A stretch of DNA of 64,000 nucleotides, taken from Streptomyces koelreuteriae (GTDB taxonomy: Bacteria > Actinomycetota > Actinomycetes > Streptomycetales > Streptomycetaceae). Within the stretch, counting starts at the first letter, position 1; every line of letters starts with the position of its first letter. A program made the translations under genes and the position numbers. This document shows positions 16,512 to 24,546 of this stretch, piece by piece. The notes under the pieces are model-generated. The model was not told the origin of the DNA, searched no databases, and saw only the letters and a list, made by a program, of their open reading frames with translations. The stretch spans positions 6,324,001-6,388,000 of the forward strand of contig NZ_CP075896.1 of assembly GCF_018604545.1 (NCBI RefSeq), in the 5' to 3' direction.

Positions 16512-17984
16512 ATGGTGGCGAAGAAGACCGCCGTACAGCAGCCGGCGTCCGGCAGGTCCGCGGAGGCCTCCGGTGGTGCGCCCAAGGACCCGGGTGGGAA
16601 GAAGACCACCCAGGGAGGCTCGGCGGGGCGGGCGGCGAAGGGGGCGACCGAGAAGGCGACCGAGGGGACGAAGGCGGCGGTCACCAGGACCAGGGCGGCG
16701 GTCAAGAAGGTGACGGCCAAGAAGGCGGCGGCGGGAAAGGCCGTGGCGAGGAGGGTCGCGGGCAAGGCGGCCGGGGCCGAGGGAGCCGGGGCCAAGGGGG
16801 CCGGTGAAAAAGCTGAGGTCGAAGAGGCTGAGGTCGGCAAGACTGGGGCCGGGGGGCCTGCGGCCGAGGAGGCTGGGGTCGAGAGAACCGCGGCCGGGAA
16901 TGCCGGGGCTGAGAAGACCGGCGCTGAGAAGACCGAGACCGAGAAGACCGAGACCGAGAAGACCGAGGCCGAGCGGGCTGCTGCCAAGAAGGCGGCGACC
17001 AAGAAGACCGCTGTCCGGAAGGCCACGGCCAAGAAGGCCGCAGCCGGGAAGGCGTCGGGCGCGAAGGCTGCGGCCGGGAAGGCCGCGAGCAGGAAAGCCG
17101 CTGTCGGTGAGGCCGCGGGGCAGAAGGCTGCGGCTGGGAAAGCCGCGGGCAAGGAGGCCGCTGTCGGCGGGCCAGCGGGGGAGAAGGCCGCAGTCGGCCG
17201 GACCGCGGAGAAGACGGCCGCAGCCGGCCGGACCGCGGGTAAGAAGGCCACGGCCAAGAAGGCCGCTGTCGGTGAGGTCGCGGAGAAGAAGGCCGCGGTG
17301 AAGAGGGCGAAGGCGGCCAAGGCCGTCGCCGCCGAGAAGGGCGTCGGGGCCGAGGGCGTGCGCGCCGGAGGCAAGAGCACCACCACGAAGAGCGCGGCCG
17401 CGAAGGGCACTGCCCAAAGCGGCGCGGTCACACAGGACAAGGCCGGGAAGAGCACGGCCGAGAAGGCGGACGCGGTCGAGGCCGCGACGCAGACGGGAGC
17501 GACCACGGTGGGTGCGAAGAAGACTCCTGGCGCGGCGACGGCGGCCAAGACCGCCGTCCCGAAGGCACGGGTCGCCGCGGCGGAGCCCGGTGAGCTCGCG
17601 GTACGCCCTGGGGAGGACCCCTGGACGGAGGCGGAGGTCGAGGACGCGCGTGCCGAGCTGACCTCCGAGGAGACCCGGCTGCGGGAGGAGATCACGTCGT
17701 CGGAGCGCTCGCTCGCCGGTCTGATGCGCGACTCCGGGGACGGCGCGGGCGACGACCAGGCGGACACCGGCACCAAGAACATCACCCGCGAGCACGAGCT
17801 GGCCCTGGCCGCCAACGCGCGCGAGATGCTCCTCCAGACCGAGCGCGCCCTGGACCGTCTCCACTCGGGCACCTACGGCCTGTGCGAGAACTGCGGCAAC
17901 CCCATCGGCAAGGCCCGGATGCAGGCCTTCTCCCGGGCCACGCTGTGCGTGGAGTGCAAGCAGAAGCAGGAGCGCAGGTACTGA
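16512..17984 (+). CDS. DksA/TraR-type zinc-finger protein with long histone-like Lys/Ala tail
   Basis: 490-residue protein of two unlike halves. Residues 1 to about 365 are low complexity, almost only Lys, Ala, Glu, Thr, Gly and Val, with repeated KKA, GKA and EKTET units as in histone H1-like bacterial DNA-binding proteins. From about residue 370 a coiled-coil pair and a C4 zinc finger (Cys458, 461, 479, 482) form a DksA/TraR domain, and DQADT before the second helix recalls the acidic DksA tip. It may act at RNA polymerase while holding DNA; this is inference. ATG 16512 has GAAGGGGC upstream. Confidence 0.88.
   Translation: MVAKKTAVQQPASGRSAEASGGAPKDPGGKKTTQGGSAGRAAKGATEKATEGTKAAVTRTRAAVKKVTAKKAAAGKAVARRVAGKAAGAEGAGAKGAGEKAEVEEAEVGKTGAGGPAAEEAGVERTAAGNAGAEKTGAEKTETEKTETEKTEAERAAAKKAATKKTAVRKATAKKAAAGKASGAKAAAGKAASRKAAVGEAAGQKAAAGKAAGKEAAVGGPAGEKAAVGRTAEKTAAAGRTAGKKATAKKAAVGEVAEKKAAVKRAKAAKAVAAEKGVGAEGVRAGGKSTTTKSAAAKGTAQSGAVTQDKAGKSTAEKADAVEAATQTGATTVGAKKTPGAATAAKTAVPKARVAAAEPGELAVRPGEDPWTEAEVEDARAELTSEETRLREEITSSERSLAGLMRDSGDGAGDDQADTGTKNITREHELALAANAREMLLQTERALDRLHSGTYGLCENCGNPIGKARMQAFSRATLCVECKQKQERRY
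16900..16975 (+). repeat. Tandem coding repeat in the DksA-like gene
   Basis: Units of GAGAAGACCGAGACC recur nearly perfectly and encode EKTET. They are part of a wider run of AAG GCC-type codons to about base 17330. The repetition is coding and could change length by slippage. Confidence 0.75.
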
Positions 17985-18072
17985 CCGGCGGCCGAATGCC
18001 GCCTGAGCACATGGGGGCACCGGGCGTGTCGTACCCTCGTGCTCAGTCAGGCACCTAGGTTGAGGGACTCAC

Positions 18073-18720
18073 GTGGCAGAGGCGGAGCGCATCATCGGTA
18101 CGCCGGACACACCGGACGCTGCCGGGGACGGGCAGGAGCGGCCCGAGGACGCGGCGGCGGGCGAGCGCGCCGACTCCGAGGGCACCCGGCCCGCCGGGGA
18201 GTCCGGCACGGGTGACGCGGCCGCGCCGCCCCGGGGCAAGCGGCGTATCGCGGTCCTGTTCGTCGTGGCCCTGTTCGCGTACGCCCTCGATCTGAGCACC
18301 AAGATGATCGTGGTGGCCAAGCTGGAGCACCACCCGCCGATCGAGATCATCGGGGACTGGCTGAAGTTCGAGGCGATCCGCAACGCGGGCGCGGCCTTCG
18401 GCTTCGGCGAAGCCTTCACGGTGATCTTCACCATGATCGCGGCGGCGGTGATCGTGGTGATCGCCCGGCTCGCCCGCAAGCTCTACAGCCTGCCCTGGGC
18501 GCTCGCGCTCGGGCTGCTGCTCGGCGGTGCGCTGGGCAACCTCACCGACCGGATCTTCCGGGCGCCGGGTGTCTTCGAGGGCGCGGTCGTGGACTTCATC
18601 GCGCCCAAGCACTTCGCCGTCTTCAACCTGGCCGACTCGGCGATCGTGTGCGGCGGCATCCTGATCGTGCTGCTGTCCTTCAAGGGGCTCGACCCGGACG
18701 GCACCGTCCACAAGGACTGA
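18073..18720 (+). CDS. lspA: Lipoprotein signal peptidase LspA
   Basis: Membrane aspartyl peptidase (215 residues) that removes the signal peptide from prolipoproteins after Lgt has lipidated them. A hydrophilic N-terminal extension of about 55 residues precedes four membrane helices. The catalytic aspartates are expected in GNLTDRIFR and in VFNLADSAIV, and the conserved NAGAAFGF loop is present. GTG 18073 has GAGGGA nearby; TAGGTT at 18056-18061 may be its -10 box. Lgt is encoded elsewhere in this window (56156). Confidence 0.95.
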   Translation: MAEAERIIGTPDTPDAAGDGQERPEDAAAGERADSEGTRPAGESGTGDAAAPPRGKRRIAVLFVVALFAYALDLSTKMIVVAKLEHHPPIEIIGDWLKFEAIRNAGAAFGFGEAFTVIFTMIAAAVIVVIARLARKLYSLPWALALGLLLGGALGNLTDRIFRAPGVFEGAVVDFIAPKHFAVFNLADSAIVCGGILIVLLSFKGLDPDGTVHKD

Positions 18721-18753
18721 CAGGCGCCGTACGGGACTGTCGGACCCGTCCGG

Positions 18754-18759
18754 CATACT
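18754..18759 (+). promoter_or_regulatory. -10-like box, leaderless rluD transcript
   Basis: CATACT lies six bases before GTG 18766 and no ribosome-binding site is present. Confidence 0.5.
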
Positions 18760-18765
18760 CGACGG

Positions 18766-19710
18766 GTGAGCACGATTCCCGAGATCCGCACCCTGCCCGT
18801 GCCCGACGGCCTGGAGGGCGAGCGCGTCGACGCCGCCATCTCCCGGATGTTCGGCTTCTCCCGGACCAAGGCGGCCGAACTCGCCGCCGCGGGGAAGGTC
18901 ACGGTCGACGGGTCGGTGGTCGGAAAGTCGGAGCGTGTGCACGGCGGCGCCTGGCTGGAGGTCGAGATGCCCCAGGCGCCCGCGCCGGTGCAGGTCGTGG
19001 CCGAGCCGGTCGAGGGCATGGAGATCGTGCACGACGACGATGACGTGGTCGTGATCGTCAAGCCCGTGGGCGTCGCCGCGCACCCGTCGCCGGGCTGGAC
19101 CGGGCCGACCGTCATCGGGGGCCTGGCCGCCGCCGGGTACCGCATCTCCACCTCCGGCGCCGCCGAGCGCCAGGGCATCGTGCACCGCCTCGACGTCGGC
19201 ACGTCGGGGCTGATGGTCGTCGCCAAGTCGGAGTACGCGTACACGTCGCTGAAGCGCCAGTTCAAGGAGCGCACGGTCGACAAGCGGTACCACACGCTCG
19301 TCCAGGGCCACCCCGACCCGACCAGCGGCACCATCGACGCGCCCATCGGCCGCCACCCCCACCACGACTACAAGTGGGCGGTCACCGCCGAGGGCAAGGC
19401 GTCCGTCACGCACTACGACCTCATCGAGGCCTTCCGCGCGGCATCGCTCCTCGATGTGAAGCTGGAGACCGGCCGCACCCACCAGATCCGCGTCCACATG
19501 GCCGCCCACCGGCACCCCTGCGTCGGCGACCTGACCTACGGCGCCGACCCGACGCTGGCCAAGCGCCTCGGCCTGACGCGGCAGTGGCTGCACGCGGTGC
19601 GCCTCGGCTTCGAGCACCCCGGGGACGGGCAGTGGGCGGAGTTCTCCTGCGACTACCCGGAGGACCTGCAGAAGGCCCTGGACCAGGTCCGGGAGGAGAC
19701 GTACGCATGA
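18766..19710 (+). CDS. rluD: RluA/RluD family 23S rRNA pseudouridine synthase
   Basis: 314-residue pseudouridine synthase. An N-terminal S4 RNA-binding domain (about 15-75, RVDAAISRMFGFSRTKAAEL) leads to the RluA-type catalytic domain. The catalytic aspartate lies in the family motif HRLDVGTSG, and RTHQIRVHMA is also intact. The family modifies U1911/1915/1917 of 23S rRNA or nearby sites; the exact target cannot be read from sequence. The lspA-rluD order is widespread in bacteria. Its stop overlaps the next gene's ATG. Confidence 0.93.
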   Translation: MSTIPEIRTLPVPDGLEGERVDAAISRMFGFSRTKAAELAAAGKVTVDGSVVGKSERVHGGAWLEVEMPQAPAPVQVVAEPVEGMEIVHDDDDVVVIVKPVGVAAHPSPGWTGPTVIGGLAAAGYRISTSGAAERQGIVHRLDVGTSGLMVVAKSEYAYTSLKRQFKERTVDKRYHTLVQGHPDPTSGTIDAPIGRHPHHDYKWAVTAEGKASVTHYDLIEAFRAASLLDVKLETGRTHQIRVHMAAHRHPCVGDLTYGADPTLAKRLGLTRQWLHAVRLGFEHPGDGQWAEFSCDYPEDLQKALDQVREETYA

Positions 19711-20177
19711 GCACCGCGCGGTATGCGGTGCGTGTCGCGGAGGACCCCGCCGACCGTGAGGCGTGCTTCGCGGTGCGCAAGGAGGTCTTCGTCGGCGAGC
19801 AGGGCGTGCCTGAGGACCTCGAGTACGACGCGTACGACGCGGGGGCCGTGCATGTGCTGGCCGTCCGGGAGGACGGCGAGCCGCTCGGCACCGGGCGGCT
19901 GCTGTACGGCGAGGCGGCCGAGGCGCAGACCGGGGCCGGCCCCTCCGTGGGCTCGCTGGGCCGGCTCGCCGTGACGGGCGGGGCGCGCGGGCTCGGTGTC
20001 GGGGTCGCCCTGGTGCGGGCCATCGAGGAGGCCGCACGCGCGCGTGGTCTCACGGCCGTGGACCTGCACGCCCAGACGCACGCGCTCGGCTTCTACGCGC
20101 GGCTGGGCTACGAGGCGTACGGGCCGGAGTACTTGGAGGCGGGCATCCCGCACCAGGGGATGCGGCGTCCGCTCTAG
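19707..20177 (+). CDS. GNAT family N-acetyltransferase
   Basis: 156-residue GCN5-related acetyltransferase. The N-terminal half has VRKEVFVGEQGVPEDLEYD, typical of the YjcF/ElaA-like branch. The acetyl-CoA site is LGRLAVTGGARGLGVGVALV, a Q/RxxGxG/A-type loop. The C-terminal segment AQTHALGFYARLGYEAYGPEYLEAGIPHQGM is also typical of this branch. The substrate is unknown. ATG 19707 overlaps the rluD stop (ATGA), so translation is coupled. Confidence 0.9.
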   Translation: MSTARYAVRVAEDPADREACFAVRKEVFVGEQGVPEDLEYDAYDAGAVHVLAVREDGEPLGTGRLLYGEAAEAQTGAGPSVGSLGRLAVTGGARGLGVGVALVRAIEEAARARGLTAVDLHAQTHALGFYARLGYEAYGPEYLEAGIPHQGMRRPL

Positions 20178-20272
20178 CCGTTCGCCGCGGGTGCCGAAAC
20201 GGTTTGTCCGTGGAGTTGCGTGGCAGGCTTGAGTTCAGTCGTATGACCGTCTGACCTCCCGGAGCGCTGACC

Positions 20273-21859
20273 GTGGATCAGTTGGCCCTGTTGTTCGTGC
20301 TGCTGCTCGGGGCCGTGATCAGCGTCCCGGTCGGGGACCGGCTGGGGATGCCCGCGCCGGTGCTGATGACGCTCCTGGGCATAGTCCTCGCGCTGCTCGA
20401 GTTCGTACCGAACGTCGAGATCCCGCCGGACCTCATCCTGCCGCTGCTGCTGCCGCCCCTGCTGTACGCCGCCGTGCGGCGCACGTCATGGCGGCAGTTC
20501 GCCGCGAACAAGAGACCCATCTTCCTGCTGGCCGTGGCGCTGGTGTTCGTCACCATGGCCTGTGTGGCCGCCACGGCCGACGCGATCGTGCCGGGGCTGC
20601 CGCTGGCCGCGGCGTTCGCGCTCGGAGCGCTGGTCGCGCCGCCGGACCCGGTCGCGGCCACCGCCGTCGCCGGGCAGCTGGGGCTGCCGCGCCGGCTGGT
20701 GTCGATCCTGGAGGGCGAGGGGCTCTTCAACGACGTGACGGCCATCGTCCTGTACCACGTGGCGATCGCCGCCGCCGTCAGCGGGACGTTCTCGCCCTGG
20801 CAGGCCGGGCTCGATCTGGTGCTGTCGGCCGTGGTGGGGGCGGCCGTGGGCATCGGGCTGGGCTGGGGCGCCAACAAGCTGATGGAACTGCTCGGGGACG
20901 CGACCCTGCAGATCGGGCTGACCCTGCTGGTGCCGTACGCCTCGTACGTCATGGCCGAGGAACTGCACGGCTCCGGAGTGCTCGCCGTGCTCACCACCGC
21001 CGTGTTCCTCGCGGAGTACGGGTCCGACGCCGACGACGTCATGACACGGCTGGCCGGGCACACCTTCTGGAACATCGTCGACACCCTCGTCACCGGCGTC
21101 GCCTTCGGGCTGGTCGGTCTCGAACTGCACAACGCCATCCGCACCGCGTCCGGCCGCTGGGGCGAACTGCTCGGCTGGGCGGCCGTGGTGGTGGCCGTCG
21201 TCGTGCTCGTCCGGCTGCTGTGGCTGCTGCCGGCGACCTGGCTGACCAAACGGCTGCACGCGCGGCGGGACTACGACGAGGACATCCCGGTGAGCTGGCG
21301 CGAGACCGTCGTCATGTGGTGGTCGGGGATGCGCGGGGTCGCCTCGGTGGCGTTGGTGCTGGCCATTCCGCTGGAGACGGACGCGGGGGCGCCCTTCCCC
21401 AACCGGGACGAGCTCATCTTCATCGCGTTCGGGGTGATCGTGGCGACGCTGGTGGTGCAGGGGCTGACCCTGCCGTGGCTGGTGCGGCGGCTGGGCGTGA
21501 AGGCCGACACGGACCACGAGAAGGAACTCGCGAAGGAACTGGCGATCCGGGCGTCCAAGGCGGCGAAGCGCCGGCTGCGCGAGATCGAGGAGGAAGAGGA
21601 GCTCCCCGAGGAGTTGTCCGAGCAGATGCTGCGGCGGGCCTTCGACATCGGGGTGCGCATCAGTCCCGAGGTCGCGGAGGACGAGCGGCGGGAGGCCTCC
21701 CGGGAGCGGGCGCGGCGGCTGAAGCAGGTGCGGCGGATCCAGCAGGAGATGCTGAGTGCGGCGCGGCACGAGGTGCTGGCGGCGCGCAGCGAGCCGGGGG
21801 CCGATCCCGAGGTCGTGGACCGGGTGTTGCGGCATCTCGATGTGCGGTCGATGCGGTGA
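20273..21859 (+). CDS. CPA1-family Na+/H+ antiporter
   Basis: 528-residue cation/proton antiporter of the NhaP/NhaK type. About 12 membrane segments span residues 1-410, and a charged cytoplasmic tail with coiled-coil character follows (about 420-528). The ion-path motifs ALVAPPDPVAATAVAG and ILEGEGLFNDVTAIVLY are both present, and the late-helix motif WSGMRGVASVALVLAIP fits CPA1. GTG 20273 has GGAG at a good distance. It probably contributes to sodium or pH homeostasis; cation preference is unknown. Confidence 0.93.
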   Translation: MDQLALLFVLLLGAVISVPVGDRLGMPAPVLMTLLGIVLALLEFVPNVEIPPDLILPLLLPPLLYAAVRRTSWRQFAANKRPIFLLAVALVFVTMACVAATADAIVPGLPLAAAFALGALVAPPDPVAATAVAGQLGLPRRLVSILEGEGLFNDVTAIVLYHVAIAAAVSGTFSPWQAGLDLVLSAVVGAAVGIGLGWGANKLMELLGDATLQIGLTLLVPYASYVMAEELHGSGVLAVLTTAVFLAEYGSDADDVMTRLAGHTFWNIVDTLVTGVAFGLVGLELHNAIRTASGRWGELLGWAAVVVAVVVLVRLLWLLPATWLTKRLHARRDYDEDIPVSWRETVVMWWSGMRGVASVALVLAIPLETDAGAPFPNRDELIFIAFGVIVATLVVQGLTLPWLVRRLGVKADTDHEKELAKELAIRASKAAKRRLREIEEEEELPEELSEQMLRRAFDIGVRISPEVAEDERREASRERARRLKQVRRIQQEMLSAARHEVLAARSEPGADPEVVDRVLRHLDVRSMR

Positions 21860-21903
21860 CCGGCTTCCCGGCGGGGTCTTCGACGTCGGCGGCTGACGGG
21901 TCG

Positions 21904-21909
21904 TAGGGT
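21904..21909 (+). promoter_or_regulatory. -10-like box, leaderless SDR transcript
   Basis: TAGGGT lies six bases before ATG 21916, and there is no ribosome-binding site. Confidence 0.5.
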
Positions 21910-21915
21910 CGTCGT

Positions 21916-22656
21916 ATGGCTCGGAATGTGGTGATCAGTGGTGGAGGGACCGGGATCGGGCTCGCGGCGGCGCGGGCGTTCGCCGCGGGCGGGGATCAGG
22001 TGCTGTTGCTCGGGCGGCGGGTCGACGTGCTGGAGAAGGCCGGGGTGCCGGGGGCGCGGACGTACGCGGCGGATCTCACCGAACCGGCGGACGTACGGGG
22101 TGTCGCCGCCTTCGTGGAGCGGGAGTTCGGGGCCGTGGACGTCCTCGTGCACAGCGCCGGGGGCAACGGACTGCTCGAACCGGACGCCGGGCACGACGAC
22201 CCGCTCGAGGCCGTCGCGCACGACTGGACCGTGAACTTCCGGCTCAACACCCTGACCGCCGTCCTGCTCACCGAGGCACTGAAGCCGCGCCTCGCCGAGC
22301 CCGGCGGGCGGGTGCTGTTCCTCGGCTCCATCGCCGCCTACCGGGGGTCCGGGAGCGGGGCGTACGCGGCGGCCAAGGCGGGTCTGCACCCATACGCCCA
22401 TGATCTGGCCCGGCAGCTGGGGCCGCGCGGCATCACCGTGAACGTGGTCGCGCCCGGCTATGTCGAGGACACCGAGTTCTTCGGGGACGCGATGAGCGAG
22501 GAGCGGCGGGCGCGGCTCGTCGAGGAGACCTCGACCAAGCGGGCCGGGACCCCCGGTGACGTCGTCGAGACCCTGCACTGGCTGGCCTCCCAGGGGGCCG
22601 GGCACATCACGTCCCAGATCATCCAGGTCAACGGCGGCGCCGAACGCGGTCACTGA
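21916..22656 (+). CDS. Short-chain dehydrogenase/reductase (SDR)
   Basis: 246-residue classical SDR. The nucleotide-binding TGxxxGxG motif is present as SGGGTGIG near the N-terminus. The NNAG-type loop is HSAGGNG, so the first Asn is replaced. The catalytic triad is visible as Ser in LGSIAAY and Tyr/Lys in YAAAK. A C-terminal QVNGG closes the family pattern. The ADL after the third strand favours no particular cofactor. Substrate unknown; the gene converges on the MscS gene with a hairpin between them. Confidence 0.92.
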   Translation: MARNVVISGGGTGIGLAAARAFAAGGDQVLLLGRRVDVLEKAGVPGARTYAADLTEPADVRGVAAFVEREFGAVDVLVHSAGGNGLLEPDAGHDDPLEAVAHDWTVNFRLNTLTAVLLTEALKPRLAEPGGRVLFLGSIAAYRGSGSGAYAAAKAGLHPYAHDLARQLGPRGITVNVVAPGYVEDTEFFGDAMSEERRARLVEETSTKRAGTPGDVVETLHWLASQGAGHITSQIIQVNGGAERGH

Positions 22657-22674
22657 GAGCCAGCAAGGAGAAGG

Positions 22675-22707
22675 GGGCCGCCCGCGGTACGGGCAGCCCG
22701 CTTTTTT
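22675..22707 (+). terminator. Intrinsic terminator after the SDR gene
   Basis: Ten-base stem with one mismatch (22675-22684 with 22690-22699), five-base loop, then GC and six Ts. It separates the convergent SDR and MscS genes. Confidence 0.85.
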
Positions 22708-22722
22708 CCGGCTCCGGTGCCG

Positions 22723-23865
22723 TCAGCGCTCCGGCCTCGCCGAGCCGTGGTAGCGGCGCTGCTGGGGCGGGACGCCGTCCTGCGACGGGCGGTGGCCGTT
22801 CCCGCTCCCGTTGCCGTTCCAGGACGGCGGCAGGAGCGCGTCCGCCGTGTTGACCCGGGGGAGGGCGTACGGGTGCTCCTCGGTCAGCCAGCGGAGCATC
22901 TCCTCGCGGACCGTGACCCGCACCGTCCAGATGTCGTCCGCGTCCTTGGCCGTCACCAGGGCCCGCACCTGCATCGTGCTCGGGGTGGTGTCCGTGACGC
23001 ACAGGTTGTAGGCGCGGCCGTCCCAGGCCGGGCACTCGCGCAGGATGTCGCGGAGCTTCTCGCGCATCGCCTCCACGGGGGCCGTGTGATCGAGGTGCCA
23101 GAAGACGATGCCGGTCATCTGCGGGGTGCCGCGCGACCAGTTCTCGAACGGCTTGGACGTGAAGTACGAGACCGGCATGGTGATCCGGCGCTCGTCCCAG
23201 GTGTGGACGGTCAGGAACGTCAGCGTGATCTCCTCGACCGTGCCCCACTCGCCGTCCACCACCACGGTGTCCCCGATGCGCACCATGTCGCCGAAGGCGA
23301 TCTGGAACCCCGCGAACATGTTGCTCAGCGTGGACTGGGCGGCGACACCGGCGACGATGCCGAGGATGCCGGCCGAGGCCAGCAGCGAGGCGCCCGCCGC
23401 CCGGAACGCCGGGAACGTCAGCAGCATGCTCGCCGTGGCCACCACGCCGACGACCGCGGACACCACCCGCATGATCAGCGTCACCTGGGTGCGCACCCGG
23501 CGGACCCTGGCCGGATCACGGTGGGCGCGGGCGCTGGCGTACCGGCTGTAGGACGTCTCGACGATCGCCCCCGCGATACGGATCACCAGCCAGGCGGCCG
23601 AGCCGATGAGCAGCAGCGTCAGCCCCTGGCCGAGGCCCTCGCGGTGGTCTTCCAGCAGGTCCGCCTCGTCGTACGACCCTCTCAGGAGGGCCGCGAAGAG
23701 CACGAGCTGGTAGGGGATACGGCCGCGGCGGAGCAGACCCCAGAGCTGGGTCTCGTGGTGCCGTTCGTCGGCCTTGCGCAGCAGGAAGTCGGTGGCCCAG
23801 CCGATCACGAGCGTGAGCACGACCGAGCCACCGACCACGATCAGCGGTCGTAGCAGGTTCTCCAT
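22723..23865 (-). CDS. MscS-family mechanosensitive ion channel
   Basis: 380-residue channel that opens when membrane tension rises and releases solutes on osmotic down-shock. Three or four membrane segments occupy about 1-190. The pore-lining helix is the Ala/Gly-rich LASAGILGIVAGVAAQSTLSNMFAG. The beta-domain signature FGDMVRIGDTVVVDGEWGTVEEI follows, and the tail is Gly/Asn/Ser-rich. The start at 23865 fits the sequence and the upstream -10 box; the frame is open to 23949, but that part does not resemble the family. Confidence 0.93.
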   Translation of the reverse strand: MENLLRPLIVVGGSVVLTLVIGWATDFLLRKADERHHETQLWGLLRRGRIPYQLVLFAALLRGSYDEADLLEDHREGLGQGLTLLLIGSAAWLVIRIAGAIVETSYSRYASARAHRDPARVRRVRTQVTLIMRVVSAVVGVVATASMLLTFPAFRAAGASLLASAGILGIVAGVAAQSTLSNMFAGFQIAFGDMVRIGDTVVVDGEWGTVEEITLTFLTVHTWDERRITMPVSYFTSKPFENWSRGTPQMTGIVFWHLDHTAPVEAMREKLRDILRECPAWDGRAYNLCVTDTTPSTMQVRALVTAKDADDIWTVRVTVREEMLRWLTEEHPYALPRVNTADALLPPSWNGNGSGNGHRPSQDGVPPQQRRYHGSARPER

Positions 23866-23872
23866 GCCCCCG

Positions 23873-23878
23873 AACCTA
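23873..23878 (-). promoter_or_regulatory. -10-like box, leaderless MscS transcript
   Basis: On the minus strand TAGGTT lies seven bases before ATG 23865, with no ribosome-binding site. Confidence 0.5.
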
Positions 23879-23963
23879 ACCGGCACCGGCAGGCATGAAC
23901 ATGTGACTTCCGTCCGGTCCTGGGTACTGCCGCGATCTCGCGGTGTCACACCCGGCTGGCACC

Positions 23964-24542
23964 ATGGGCTTCATGAACATCATGCTCTTTCACTCGACCC
24001 AGGGGCTGCGGCCCGCGGTGCTCCGGGCCGCTGACCGGCTGCGCACGGCCGGACACGAGGTGTGGACGCCCGACCTCTTCGAGGGGCGCACCTTCGAGGC
24101 GGTCGAGGAGGGCATGGAGCACCAGGAGAAGATCGGTAAGGACGAGCTGCTGAAGCGGGCCGTACTGGCGGCCGCGCCCTACTCCGAGCGCGGGCTGGTG
24201 TACGCGGGATTCTCGCTCGGCGCCTCGATCGCCCAGACCCTCGCCCTCGGCGACGACAAGGCGCGCGGGCTGCTGCTCCTGCACGGCACGTCGGACATCG
24301 CGCCGGACGCCACGGCGGACGACCTCCCGGTCCAGCTGCACGTGGCGGAGCCGGACCCCTTCGAGACGGACGACTGGCTCAGCGCCTGGTATCTCCAGAT
24401 GGGCCGGACCGGCGCGGACGTCGAGGTGTACCGCTACGCCGGGGCCGGTCACCTCTACACCGACCCCGACCTGCCGGACTACGACGAGGAGGCCGCCGAG
24501 GCCACCTGGCGGGTGGCGCTCGGCTTCCTTGAGAGCCTGTGA
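23964..24542 (+). CDS. Dienelactone hydrolase-family protein
   Basis: 192-residue single-domain alpha/beta hydrolase. The nucleophile elbow is GFSLGAS, with Ser where dienelactone hydrolase has Cys. Asp in the EPDPFETDD region and His in GAGHLY can complete a triad. The N-terminal strand IMLFHSTQG and the PDLFEGRTF loop match the DLH branch. The start may be ATG 23964 or ATG 23973; upstream sequence is not conserved in character. Substrate unknown. Its stop is four bases from the phoD stop on the other strand. Confidence 0.85.
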   Translation: MGFMNIMLFHSTQGLRPAVLRAADRLRTAGHEVWTPDLFEGRTFEAVEEGMEHQEKIGKDELLKRAVLAAAPYSERGLVYAGFSLGASIAQTLALGDDKARGLLLLHGTSDIAPDATADDLPVQLHVAEPDPFETDDWLSAWYLQMGRTGADVEVYRYAGAGHLYTDPDLPDYDEEAAEATWRVALGFLESL

Positions 24543-24546
24543 ACGC

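Noticed and set aside
16700..17330. CRISPR array
   Set aside because: The repeats are in-frame Lys/Ala/Glu codon repeats without unique spacers of constant length and without cas genes.
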